DNA of 27,240 bases from CAZOGW01 sp964579415 (GCA_964579415.1 CAZOGW010000031.1:1-27240); one strand, 5' to 3'. Counted from the first letter of the stretch, positions 14,037-23,362 are shown. The notes: generated by a model from the letters alone, not told the origin. Numbers and translations: made by a program.

Positions 14037-15206
14037 GTGCACGTCGACGACGGGGAGCGGCGCCGCCGCCTGGTAGGGCGCCACCGGCTCGGCCACGCGG
14101 CGACGTCGGTGCTCGACTCGGTACAGGCGGTGGCGCTGTCCCACTCCACCGACCCCACCACCCCCTACCTGGCCGCCTGGGCGAGGCTGCCCCGGTTCGA
14201 GATCGACCACCTCGACCGGGTACTGGTCGGGGACCGCACCCTGTGGCGCATGCACACCATCAGGCGCACCCTGTTCCTGGTCCCCACCGTCGACGCCGTA
14301 GCTTTCGAGGCGGGAGCATCGCGCGACATCGCCCGCAAGGAGCGGCAGCGGCTGGTGGGTTGGCTCTCCGCCGAGATGGACGCCGCCGCCGCCGGTGCCT
14401 GGCTCGATGAGCTCGGCGACGCCGTGGTGGAGGTGCTGGGCGACGGAGAGATGGGTACCCGGGAGCTGAGCGGGACCGTCCCCGGGATGACGACCGAAGT
14501 CCTGCTGGGGAGCGGCAAGTGGGCACAGCGGGTACCCGTCGGCAACCGACTGATGCTGGTCCTGGCCCTGGACGGCCGGGTGGTACGCACCCGGACCGCG
14601 GGAAGTTGGCGCGCCAGCCAGTACCGCTGGGCCAGGGTGGAGTCCTGGTTCGGGACGCCGCTCGACCGCATCGACGAGACCGAGGGCCGTGCCCTGGTGG
14701 CGGCCCGCTACCTGGCGGCCTACGGGCCGGTGACCGAGACCGACCTGCGCTGGTGGGCCGGCTGGACCGCCCGGGCGGCCCGCCAGGCTCTCGCCGACGT
14801 CGGCGCCGTAGCCGTCGGGCTCGACTCCGGAAGCAAGGGATGGGTGCTGCCCGGCGACACCGCCGAGACCGACCCTCCGCCGGCACCCATCGTGGCGCTC
14901 CTCCCCGCCCTCGACTCCACCCCGATGGGATGGAAGGAGCGCGACTGGTACCTGGGGCCGCACCGGGACGATCTCTTCGACACCAACGGAAACGTCGGGC
15001 CGACGGTGTGGGTGGACGGGCGCATCGTCGGCGGGTGGGGCCAGCGGCCCTCCGGCGAGGTCGGCTTCCGGTTGCTCGACGAGACCACACCCGACACCGC
15101 CGAGGCGGTGGCAGCCGAGGCGGCGGCCCTCACCGATTGGCTGGCCGGCGTCGTGGCCATCCCCCGCTTCCCCACCCCGCTGGGGAGGCGCCTCTCGGAG
15201 GGGTGA
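14037..15206 (+). CDS. PF06224 winged-helix protein (YcaQ/AlkZ-like)
   Basis: This 389-residue protein belongs to the winged-helix family (HTH_42, PF06224) that includes the DNA glycosylases AlkZ and YcaQ, which excise bulky alkylpurines and unhook crosslinks. Features seen are SVLDSVQAVALSHSTDPTTP near residues 20-40 where the catalytic loop lies, LWRMHTIRRTLFLVP, AARYLAAYGPVTETDLRWWAG (the winged domain) and LLPALDSTPMGWKERDWYL. The QxQ motif of AlkZ is not present in the same form (QAV here), so glycosylase activity is uncertain; many actinobacterial paralogues are uncharacterised. The GTG start is 9 nt after marR, with little SD. It may be regulated by that MarR protein. The nearby ogt gene makes a damage-repair role attractive but unproven. 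Confidence 0.82.
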   Translation: MHVDDGERRRRLVGRHRLGHAATSVLDSVQAVALSHSTDPTTPYLAAWARLPRFEIDHLDRVLVGDRTLWRMHTIRRTLFLVPTVDAVAFEAGASRDIARKERQRLVGWLSAEMDAAAAGAWLDELGDAVVEVLGDGEMGTRELSGTVPGMTTEVLLGSGKWAQRVPVGNRLMLVLALDGRVVRTRTAGSWRASQYRWARVESWFGTPLDRIDETEGRALVAARYLAAYGPVTETDLRWWAGWTARAARQALADVGAVAVGLDSGSKGWVLPGDTAETDPPPAPIVALLPALDSTPMGWKERDWYLGPHRDDLFDTNGNVGPTVWVDGRIVGGWGQRPSGEVGFRLLDETTPDTAEAVAAEAAALTDWLAGVVAIPRFPTPLGRRLSEG

Positions 15207-15211
15207 CCGGC

Positions 15212-15232
15212 ACGGTCGGTTGCTGCGACCGT
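15212..15232 (+). terminator. Hairpin after the winged-helix gene
   Basis: ACGGTCG (15212-15218) pairs perfectly with CGACCGT (15226-15232) around a 7-nt loop, 6 nt after the stop codon and before the next promoter. Confidence 0.5.
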
Positions 15233-15240
15233 CCCGGCAC

Positions 15241-15246
15241 TAGCCT
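15241..15246 (+). promoter_or_regulatory. -10-like TAGCCT for the amidohydrolase gene
   Basis: TAGCCT ends 6 nt before the ATG at 15253. There is no SD, so transcription would start at the start codon (leaderless). Confidence 0.45.
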
Positions 15247-15252
15247 GCCGCA

Positions 15253-16593
15253 ATGGTATCGGCGCCTTCATCCGACCCGCCCGGCGGCGCCATGACCGCC
15301 ACCCGATTCCGCGCCGACCATCTCCTCACCCTGGAGGGTGACCCCACCGTGGTCGGCGACGGCGTCGTCGACGTGGCCGGCGGCTCGGTCACCTGGTCGG
15401 GCCCGGCGACCGATGCCCCCGAGCACCACGGACCGGTGGAGCGGCTGGCGGGGTTGCTGATACCCGGCTTCGTCAACACCCACGCCCACACCGCCATGGT
15501 CCTGCTCCGTGGCGCCGGGGAGGGGCTGCCCGTACCGCGCTGGCTCACCGAGGTGATGTGGCCCCGGGAGGGTCTGCTCACCCCCGAAGACGTGTGGTGG
15601 GGCATGACCCTGGGCGCCCAGGAGCTGCTGGGGAACGGCATCACCACCAGCCACGAGATGTACTTCCATTCCGGCGCCGTCGCCGAAGCCGCTTCCTCCG
15701 CCGGGCTGCGCGCCGTGGTGACCCCGCCGATCCTCACCGGCGAGGACCTGACGCGCTTCGGCACCTGGCAGCAGCAACTCGACGGGATCCTGGAACTGGC
15801 CGACCGCTTCGCCGGACATGACCTGGTGACGGTCGGGTTGGGCCCGCACTCGGCGTACGCCGTTCCCGAGGAGCCGCTGCGGGCGCTGGCCGCGGCAGCC
15901 GGCGAGCGCGGCCTTCACCTGCACATCCACCTCGCCGAGGCCGAGCACGAGGGTGACGGCATCATGGAGCGCTACGGCGTCAGCGTCTCCCGCTACCTGG
16001 ACGACATCGGCCTACTGGAGAATCCGGTGGTGGCGGCGCACGGCATATGGCTCTCCGACGCCGATATCGCCCTGCTCTCCGAGCGCGGTACCGCCATTGC
16101 CCACTGCCCGGTTTCCAACGGCAAGCACGCCTCGGGTGTGGCCCGGGTGGGCGACCTGCGGGCCGCCGGAGTCACGGTGGCGGTGGCGACCGACGGGCCC
16201 TCCTCACATGACCGGCTCGACATGTTCGAGGAGATGCGCTCGGCGCTGCGGATGGCTCGCCTCGCTGCCGGCGGTACCGTGCTCAGCCCGGCCGAGGTGC
16301 TGCTGATGGCGACCCGGGATGCCGGCAGGGCGCTGGGCAGGCCCGATCTGGGCACTCTGTCTCCGGGGAGCCGGGCCGACATGGTCCTCGTCGACACCAC
16401 CTCGCTGGGCCCGGTGGTGGAGCCTTCGGACCTGATCACCCACCTGGTGTATTCCGGTTCACCCGCCCTGGTCGATTCGGTGTGGGTGGGTGGCCGCCGG
16501 GTGGTCTCCGAGGGAAGGGCGAGGCAGGTGGACGTGACCCGGGCCCGCGCCGAGGTCACCGCCCGCGCCCGGCGGCTGGCCCAACAGGCGTAG
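15253..16593 (+). CDS. Amidohydrolase of the MTA/SAH (guanine/atrazine-type) deaminase group
   Basis: This 446-residue enzyme is a metal-dependent (beta/alpha)8 deaminase. The active-site ligands are all visible: His77 and His79 in NTHAHT, His226 and Glu229 in HIHLAEAEHE, His263 in AAHGIWL and Asp314 in ATDGPSSHDRLDM. The C-terminal strands (PGSRADMVLVD, VWVGGRRVVSEG) form the small beta-sandwich domain. This pattern fits 5-methylthioadenosine/S-adenosylhomocysteine deaminases and relatives such as TrzN and SsnA; the exact substrate cannot be told. The ATG at 15253 lies 6 nt after a TAGCCT -10 (leaderless); a second ATG at 15292 is possible. A small hairpin (AGCCGGGGCCGGCT, 16592-16605) overlaps the stop codon. 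Confidence 0.87.
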   Translation: MVSAPSSDPPGGAMTATRFRADHLLTLEGDPTVVGDGVVDVAGGSVTWSGPATDAPEHHGPVERLAGLLIPGFVNTHAHTAMVLLRGAGEGLPVPRWLTEVMWPREGLLTPEDVWWGMTLGAQELLGNGITTSHEMYFHSGAVAEAASSAGLRAVVTPPILTGEDLTRFGTWQQQLDGILELADRFAGHDLVTVGLGPHSAYAVPEEPLRALAAAAGERGLHLHIHLAEAEHEGDGIMERYGVSVSRYLDDIGLLENPVVAAHGIWLSDADIALLSERGTAIAHCPVSNGKHASGVARVGDLRAAGVTVAVATDGPSSHDRLDMFEEMRSALRMARLAAGGTVLSPAEVLLMATRDAGRALGRPDLGTLSPGSRADMVLVDTTSLGPVVEPSDLITHLVYSGSPALVDSVWVGGRRVVSEGRARQVDVTRARAEVTARARRLAQQA

Positions 16594-16631
16594 CCGGGGC
16601 CGGCTCTCCCGCACCCTGTCGCTCCTGGCCT

Positions 16632-16650
16632 TTAGGGTTGCCTGACACTC
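16632..16650 (+). promoter_or_regulatory. DtxR/IdeR-like iron box upstream of the iron importer
   Basis: TTAGGGTTGCCTGACACTC agrees with the IdeR/DtxR consensus TWAGGTWAGSCTWACCTWA at 13 of 19 positions, including TTAGG, the central GCCT and AC. It sits about 160 nt before the start of a ferric-iron binding protein gene, as expected for repression by iron-loaded IdeR. A second, weaker half site (AAGGTAA on the minus strand, 16688-16694) lies close by in an AT-rich patch. The match is moderate. Confidence 0.5.
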
Positions 16651-16715
16651 GCTGTAAGGCCGATTTGCACTATGGGTATCGTGTTAATTACCTTGTGCCT
16701 CGCCGAGATGCTGGC

Positions 16716-16771
16716 GCTCCGGGCGAGGTAGCGACGGTCGGGGTCGCGGTCCCGACCTCCTCGCCCGGAGC
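16716..16771 (+). ncRNA. Long structured leader hairpin before the iron-binding protein gene
   Basis: GCTCCGGGCGAGG (16716-16728) pairs perfectly with CCTCGCCCGGAGC (16759-16771). Within the 30-nt interior, GGTCGGG (16736-16742) pairs with CCCGACC (16751-16757). The whole forms a 56-nt two-tier hairpin 36 nt before the GTG. It lies between the presumed promoter and the gene, so it may be an attenuator, terminator or mRNA-stabilising element. I do not recognise a named riboswitch. Confidence 0.5.
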
Positions 16772-16807
16772 CGCCGGTTGAGTACTGATCCGAGAAAGGA
16801 ACCCCTC

Positions 16808-17914
16808 GTGAAGCTGCGACTGATCGTTCTCGTCGCTCTAGCCCTACTGGTGAGCGCCTGCGGCGGCGAATCAGGTGACTCCACCACCGCGGCTGCGGAC
16901 ACCACCGCTGCCCCTGACACCACGGAGGCCGCCGAGACGACCACCACCGCGGTGCCCGAGGAGACCACCACCGTGTTCGCTCCCACCGAGGACCAGCTGG
17001 TGGTGTACTCCGGTCGCAACGAGGCCTTCATCCAGCCGGTGGTCGACGCCTTCGAGACCGCCACCGGTATCGACGTGGCGGTCCGCTACGCCAGCACCGG
17101 CGACCTGGCGACGGCCATCCTCGAGGAGGGTGACAACTCCCCCGCCGACGTGTTCTGGGCCCAGGACCCGGCCTTCATCGGCGGCCTCGCCAACGCCGGC
17201 GTGCTCAGCACGCTGCCCGGGGACATCACCTCCCTCGTCCCCGACCAGTACAACGACGCCGCCGACCAGTGGGTGGGCATCACCGCCCGGGCCCGCGTCC
17301 TCGTCCACAACACGGATCTGGTGCCCGCCGACGAGCTGCCCGACAGCGTCTACGACCTCACCGAGCCGCAGTGGGCGGGCCGGGTCGGCATCGCCCCCAC
17401 CAACGCCTCGTTCGTCACCTTCATCACCGGCATGATCGCCGTCGACGGGGAGGAGGCCACCTCCGACTGGCTGGAGGGCATGGTCGCCAACGACGTGCAG
17501 ATCTTCGACGGCAACGGCCCCATCGCCGACGCCGTCATCGCCGGAGACCTCGACTCCGGGCTGGTGAACCACTACTACCTGCTGCAGCGCATCGCCGACC
17601 AGGGCGAGGTGCCGGCGGAGAACCACTTCTTCCCGTCCGGCGACCCGGGTGCCATGGTGATGGCCACCGGCGCCGGCGTCCTCAACGTCTCCGACAAGCA
17701 GGAAGAGGCGGCGCAGTTCGTCGCCTTCCTCCTCAACGCCGAGTCCCAGGCCCACTTCCTCAGCCTCTTCGAGTACCCGCTCATCGAAGGTGCCGGTACC
17801 CCGGAAGGCCAGCTCCCGCTGGACGAGCTGCCGACGCTGGACCTGAACCTCTCCGACACGGCCGACACCCTGGAACCAGCCCTGCAGCTCATCGCCGACG
17901 CAGGGCTGAGCTGA
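16808..17914 (+). CDS. fbpA: Ferric-iron ABC importer, substrate-binding lipoprotein
   Basis: This 368-residue protein starts MKLRLIVLVALALLVSAC (GTG as Met): a lipoprotein signal with lipobox and Cys18, then a Thr/Ala-rich acidic linker to about residue 60. The binding domain begins LVVYSGRNEAF (Tyr67-Ser-Gly-Arg), and NHYYLL places the adjacent tyrosines Tyr256/Tyr257, the signature Fe3+ ligands of FbpA/FutA-type proteins. It should catch ferric iron outside the membrane and pass it to the permease encoded 10 nt downstream. The GTG start has AAAGGA 7 nt upstream; an in-frame ATG ten codons earlier lacks a signal-peptide start. A DtxR/IdeR-like box lies upstream, suggesting repression by iron. 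Confidence 0.9.
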   Translation: MKLRLIVLVALALLVSACGGESGDSTTAAADTTAAPDTTEAAETTTTAVPEETTTVFAPTEDQLVVYSGRNEAFIQPVVDAFETATGIDVAVRYASTGDLATAILEEGDNSPADVFWAQDPAFIGGLANAGVLSTLPGDITSLVPDQYNDAADQWVGITARARVLVHNTDLVPADELPDSVYDLTEPQWAGRVGIAPTNASFVTFITGMIAVDGEEATSDWLEGMVANDVQIFDGNGPIADAVIAGDLDSGLVNHYYLLQRIADQGEVPAENHFFPSGDPGAMVMATGAGVLNVSDKQEEAAQFVAFLLNAESQAHFLSLFEYPLIEGAGTPEGQLPLDELPTLDLNLSDTADTLEPALQLIADAGLS

Positions 17915-17924
17915 GCCACGTTCC

Positions 17925-19530
17925 GTGACCGCACCGGTCGCCCACGCGGCAACCGTGGCAGAGCCGCCCGCCCCCCGGGGGCGGGCGGCTCCACGTCTGC
18001 TGACGGCGCTGGCGATCGTCGCCGTCATTCCCGCCGCCGTCCCCATCGGCTTCCTGATATGGACCGTGGTCCGGCCCGGCGGCATCGGAGCCGGTGGCCT
18101 GCGGCTCTCCCGACTCCTCGAGTTGTTGCTGGCCACCACGTGGCTGGTGGTGGCGGTGACGGCCACCACACTGGTGCTGGGCATCGCCACCGCCTGGCTC
18201 ACCACCCGCACCGACCTGCCCGGACGCAAGGTCTGGTCCACGTTCGCCGCCCTCCCCCTGGTCATCCCGTCCTACGTCGGTGCCCTCGCCCTCCTCGGAC
18301 TGTCGGGCAACCTGGGCCTGCTCAGCAGGATGCTGCAGGCGGTGGGGCTGGAGGCGCTGCCGGTGTTCCAGGGCTTCTGGGCGGCGTGGGCGGCGCTCAG
18401 CCTGTGGAACTTCCCCTTCGTCCACCTGCTGTGCGTGCCGGCGCTGCGCCGGCTCGACCCGTCGCTGGAGGAAGCCGCCCTGGGCCTGGGCGCCAGCCGG
18501 TGGCGCACCCTGGTGACCGTGGTGGTCCCGCAACTCCGCCCCGCCCTCACCGGCGCCACCCTGCTGGTGGCCCTCTACGTGACCTCCGACTTCGGGGCGG
18601 TGTCGCTGCTGCGCTACCAGACCTTCACCTGGACCATCTACACCCAGCTCTCCGGGAGGCTCACCTACACGCCCGCGCTCTTCCTCTCCGGCATCCTGGT
18701 GATGCTGGCCATGGTGCTGGTGGTCGCCGAGCAGTACAGCCGCCGCCGCGGGGTGAGGCTGGCGGGCCGGCCGCCCCGCCACCAGCGCCCGGTGTCGCTC
18801 ACCCGGCGCGGCAAGGTGCTCGCCGCCACGTTCCTCTCCCTTCTCACCACCGCCTCCCTGCTGCTGCCGATGGCGACCCTGGTTTGGTGGGCGCTGCGGG
18901 GGACCTCGCTGGGAAACTCGGTGAACCTGGTGTGGAGCGACCTGACCAACACCATCACCGTCGCCGCCGGAGGCGCCCTCCTCGCCGCCCTGGCGGCCCT
19001 CCCCATCGCCATCCTGGCGGTGCGTCACGCCACCCCGACCGCCCGCGGCGTCGAGTCGGTGGCGTGGGCCGCCTATTCGTTGCCCCACATCGCGGTTGGT
19101 CTGGCGTTCATGGTGGTGGCGGTGCGTTACGTGCCCTCGGTGTACCAGAGCATCCCGCTGCTGCTGGTCGCCTACGTGGCGCTGTTCCTGCCGATGGCGC
19201 TCACCGCCACCGAGGCCGGGCTGCGTCTCGTGCCCACCAGTCTGGAGGAGGCCAGCCGAGGCCTGGGGATGGGTCCGCTGCGTACATTGCGCCTGGTGAC
19301 CGGGCCGCTCATCTGGCGCTCCATCCTGGGTGGGGTGGCGCTGGTGTTCCTCACCGCCATGAAGGAGCTGCCGGCGACGCTGCTGTTGCGCCCCACCGGG
19401 TTCGAGACTCTCGCCATCGAGATCTGGGCCGCAGCGTCGGAGCTCTTCTACACTCAGGCCAGCGTCGCCGCACTGATTCTGGTGGGATTGTCGGCGGCGC
19501 CGCTCTACGTGCTCGTCACCAGGGGTCTCC

Positions 19531-19538
<8 letters not shown>
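17925..19538 (+). CDS. fbpB: Ferric-iron ABC importer, fused two-domain permease
   Basis: This 537-residue membrane protein has about 12 hydrophobic segments in two homologous halves. Each half carries the EAA loop that contacts the ATPase: EEAALGLGASRWRTLVTVVVP (about residues 183-203) and EEASRGLGMGPLRTLRLVTGP (about 442-462). This is the FbpB/SfuB arrangement, in which a single chain forms the whole pore. The GTG start is 10 nt after the binding-protein gene without a good SD, and the next gene overlaps its end by 8 nt (ATGACTGA), so all three are one operon. A very strong GC hairpin lies in codons 13-23, in the cytoplasmic N-terminus before the first membrane segment, and is discussed separately. 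Confidence 0.92.
17961..17991 (+). repeat. 31-nt near-perfect GC hairpin inside the start of the permease gene
   Basis: Positions 17961-17975 pair perfectly with 17977-17991 (15 bp, centre C at 17976): GAGCCGCCCGCCCCC against its complement. As RNA this gives a stem of about 13-14 bp with a 3-5 nt loop, 47 nt after the binding-protein stop codon. It resembles the hairpins that protect or terminate binding-protein mRNAs in ABC operons, but lies in coding sequence. Confidence 0.8.
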
Positions 19539-20586
<1,048 letters not shown>

Positions 20587-20590
20587 GTAC

Positions 20591-20690
20591 NNNNNNNNNN
20601 NNNNNNNNNNNNNNNNNNNNNNNNNNNNNNNNNNNNNNNNNNNNNNNNNNNNNNNNNNNNNNNNNNNNNNNNNNNNNNNNNNNNNNNNNN
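20591..20690. other. Scaffold gap (100 Ns)
   Basis: A run of exactly 100 N is the usual placeholder for a gap of unknown length. The iron importer genes on the left and the protease gene on the right may therefore not be true neighbours. The 80 nt after the gap hold no recognised feature before the SD of the next gene. Confidence 0.97.
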
Positions 20691-20770
20691 TCTTTCCGCG
20701 TATCCGTCGCCGCCCCACGTCCTCCTTACGCGCACGGGTCCAACCACATCGTGCCGACAAGGAGAAGACC

Positions 20771-23248
20771 ATGGCACACACACCTGGAGCCCGACTTCGG
20801 GCAACGCTCGTCCACCTGCTGGTGACCGCTTCGGTCGTGGCCGGCCTGGCCGCACTTCCCGTGGCGGCGAGCGCTTCCCAACCCGACGGCAGCCTCCCCG
20901 GCGGCGAGTACACGCCGGCCGGGAGCGTCGCCGGGACACCCCTCAACTTCGATGTCCACGAGGAGCCCCTCCTCGGCGAGGCGCGGCAGGGCTCCGATGC
21001 CCTCGGCTTCGCCGCAGGCCGGCTCGAGGAAGTCGCCGCCCGCAACGGCATGGAGCCGGAGCGTCTCGAGGCGATCCTCCGGGAGGATGCCACGGCCCAC
21101 CTCGACGCCCACGGCATCCTCTTCTTCGTGGAGCCGGCTCCCGAGCCGGGTCCGGCGCCGGCGCAGGTGGCGGCATCGCCTCCGTTCCCGCTGTCGCAGA
21201 CCTTCCGGCTCAACTCCAAGGCGGGGTCCCGGAAGACCATCTACCTGGACTTCACCGGGCACTCCATCTCGGGGACGGCGTGGCAGCCCGCCTTCAGCCT
21301 CCCCAACCCGTACAACGCGGTGGCGTACGACATCGACGGTGACCCGGCGTCGTTCAACGACACCGAACTGGCGTTCATCCAGGGCATCTGGCAGCAGGTG
21401 GCCGAGGACTTCGCCCCGCTCGAGGTGAACGTGACAACCCAGGACCCGGGGTACGCCGCCATCAACCGATCGTCGGCGGCGGACACCGTCTTCGGCACCC
21501 GGGTGGTCATCACCGACTCGGCCGCCTTCTGCCCCGGGGGCTGCGGCGGAGTGGCCTACGTCGGCGTGTTCGACGCCGTGGGCGCCACCCACGACTTCTA
21601 CCAGCCGGCGTGGTGCTTCTCCAACAGCCTGCTCGACACACCCAAGAACGTGGCGGAGTGCGTCAGCCACGAGGCGGGCCACAACGTCGGGCTGAGCCAC
21701 GACGGGCAGCTCCCCAGCACCGGCTACTACCAGGGCCACAACCACTGGGCGCCCATCATGGGCGTCGGCTACTACCGGCCGGTGAGCCAGTGGAGCCGGG
21801 GTGAGTACACCAGCGCCAACAACACGGAGAACGATTTCGCGGTGATGGCGTCCAACGCCCTGCTGGAACGTGCCGACGACCACACCAACGTCACCACCAC
21901 GGCCACACCGCTGATCACGGCAGGAAGGGGCATCGTCTCGTCGCAGGCCGACTACGACTCCTTCCGCTTCGTGCCTCCGGTGTCGGGCACGGCGACGTTC
22001 TTCGCCGACCCGGCCCCGGTGAGCCCCAACCTCGACGTCGAGCTGCGGCTCTACCGGTGGGACAACCCGCCGGCGGGTCCGGTGGTACTGGTGGCGGAGA
22101 GCCTCCCGCCGGTGACGGCGCTCACCGCGGAAGTCGCCACCGGACTCGGTGCGCAGATCTCGGCACCGGTAGTCGCCGGGACGATCTACTTCGTCCAGGT
22201 GGCGGGAGGCGCCTTCGGGACCGCGGCCACCGGGCACACCCGGTACGGCAGCCTGGGCGCCTATGAGGTCCGGGTGGCGGGGACCGGCATGGTCCCCTTC
22301 TGCAACGGGACGGTGGCCACCATCGTCGGTACCGGCGGCAACGACGTCATCAACGGGACCGCCGGCAACGACGTCATCTGGGCCGGGGCGGGCAACGACA
22401 CCGTCAACGGCCTCGGTGGCGACGACGTCATCTGCGGCGGCCCCGGCAACGACACCATCGACGGTGGCGCCGGCAACGACACCATCCTGGGCGAGACCGG
22501 GCACGACACCATCCGTGGCGGCGACGGCAACGACCGCATCTCCGGGATCGCCGGCAACGACCAGATCTTCGGCGGCAACGGCAACGACGTCCTCTCCGGG
22601 GGCGACGGCAACGACATACTGCGTGGGGGGGCCGGCAACGACACCCTGAGCGGCGGCAACGGCGACGACCAGCTCTTCGGAGAAGCCGGGGTCGACGTGA
22701 TCAACGGCGACGCCGGGAACGACGCCCTCAGCGGGGACGGCGGGAACGACACGCTCAACGGCGGCAACGACAACGATACGCTGCGCGGCGGGGCCGGCAA
22801 CGACACCCTCAGCGGGGGCGCCGGCAACGACCAGCTCTTCGGCGGGACCGGCCACGACGACCTCCTCGGGGGCAGCGGGGCCGACACCCTCAACGGGGAG
22901 GCCGGGAGCGACACTCTCCTCGGCGGGTCCGGCGACGACCGTCTCAGCGGCGGCGACGGCCGCGACGAGCTGTACGGGGATGGCGGCAACGACACCCTCA
23001 ATGGCGGCAACGACAACGATATCCTCGTCGGCGGAGCCGGTAACGACAGCCTGAGCGGCGCCGGCGGTGCCGACACCATCTACGGCGATGCGGGCAACGA
23101 CACCCTCAGCGGGGGTGCCGGCAACGACGCGCTGCTCGGCGGCGCCGGGGCCGACGCCCTCAACGGCGGTTCCGGCACCGACAACTGCAACGGCGGCAGC
23201 GGCATCGACACCGGCGCAGCCTGCGAGGTCGTCAGCAACATTCCGTAG
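20771..23248 (+). CDS. Secreted metzincin-type zinc protease with C-terminal RTX calcium-binding repeats
   Basis: This 825-residue protein has a Sec signal peptide (hydrophobic stretch about residues 14-30, ending AASAS). A protease domain carries CVSHEAGHNVGLSHD: the metzincin zinc motif HExxHxxGxxH with His300, Glu301, His304 and His310. A likely Met-turn is Met330 in APIMGVGYY. Four cysteines (CPGGCGG, PAWC, VAEC) may form disulfides. A beta-rich PPC-like domain follows (about 395-505: DYDSFRFVPPVSGTATFFAD ... YFVQVAGG). About 33 RTX nonapeptides of type GGxGxDxUx occupy residues 522-818. These bind Ca2+ and fold into a beta-roll outside the cell. AAGGAG lies 6 nt before the ATG. RTX proteases of Gram-negatives use type I export without a signal peptide, whereas here Sec export is indicated. 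The substrate is unknown. Confidence 0.9.
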   Translation: MAHTPGARLRATLVHLLVTASVVAGLAALPVAASASQPDGSLPGGEYTPAGSVAGTPLNFDVHEEPLLGEARQGSDALGFAAGRLEEVAARNGMEPERLEAILREDATAHLDAHGILFFVEPAPEPGPAPAQVAASPPFPLSQTFRLNSKAGSRKTIYLDFTGHSISGTAWQPAFSLPNPYNAVAYDIDGDPASFNDTELAFIQGIWQQVAEDFAPLEVNVTTQDPGYAAINRSSAADTVFGTRVVITDSAAFCPGGCGGVAYVGVFDAVGATHDFYQPAWCFSNSLLDTPKNVAECVSHEAGHNVGLSHDGQLPSTGYYQGHNHWAPIMGVGYYRPVSQWSRGEYTSANNTENDFAVMASNALLERADDHTNVTTTATPLITAGRGIVSSQADYDSFRFVPPVSGTATFFADPAPVSPNLDVELRLYRWDNPPAGPVVLVAESLPPVTALTAEVATGLGAQISAPVVAGTIYFVQVAGGAFGTAATGHTRYGSLGAYEVRVAGTGMVPFCNGTVATIVGTGGNDVINGTAGNDVIWAGAGNDTVNGLGGDDVICGGPGNDTIDGGAGNDTILGETGHDTIRGGDGNDRISGIAGNDQIFGGNGNDVLSGGDGNDILRGGAGNDTLSGGNGDDQLFGEAGVDVINGDAGNDALSGDGGNDTLNGGNDNDTLRGGAGNDTLSGGAGNDQLFGGTGHDDLLGGSGADTLNGEAGSDTLLGGSGDDRLSGGDGRDELYGDGGNDTLNGGNDNDILVGGAGNDSLSGAGGADTIYGDAGNDTLSGGAGNDALLGGAGADALNGGSGTDNCNGGSGIDTGAACEVVSNIP
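22334..23224 (+). repeat. About 33 in-frame 27-bp RTX repeats
   Basis: Tandem degenerate 27-bp units encode GGxGNDTLxGG-like nonapeptides, with the last one or two decayed (SGTDNCNGG, SGIDTGAAC). A larger duplication is visible: the units from 22739 and from 22982, exactly 243 bp (nine units) apart, both read GGNDTLNGGNDND and share most bases. Confidence 0.92.
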
Positions 23249-23270
23249 ACCGACAACCAAGATGCCGGCA

Positions 23271-23300
23271 GGGCGGGCCGGGGCAAGCCCCGGCCCGCCC
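23271..23300 (+). terminator. Strong GC terminator hairpin after the protease gene
   Basis: GGGCGGGCCGGGGC (23271-23284) pairs perfectly with GCCCCGGCCCGCCC (23287-23300), leaving a CAAG-type tetraloop, 23 nt after the stop codon. Outer TGCCGGC/GCCGGCA arms add further symmetry. Confidence 0.85.
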
Positions 23301-23362
23301 CCGCATTCCGCCGGCAAGGCCACCGGTCCCCGCAAATCCCCGGTTTTGTCATACCCGCCCCT

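Noticed and set aside
12915..14963. 682-codon minus-strand frame opposite marR and the winged-helix gene
   Set aside because: It overlaps the S41 gene on the same strand and two supported genes on the other; composition is typical of GC-rich shadow frames.
16660..16771. TPP or other known riboswitch in the iron-operon leader
   Set aside because: A hairpin is present but none of the conserved TPP (CUGAGA/ACCUGA) or other riboswitch core sequences were seen; tyrosine ligands and the iron box point to ferric iron.
22334..23224. CRISPR-like periodic repeat
   Set aside because: The 27-bp periodicity has no unique spacers and stays in frame encoding GGxGxDxUx units, so it is a protein repeat.
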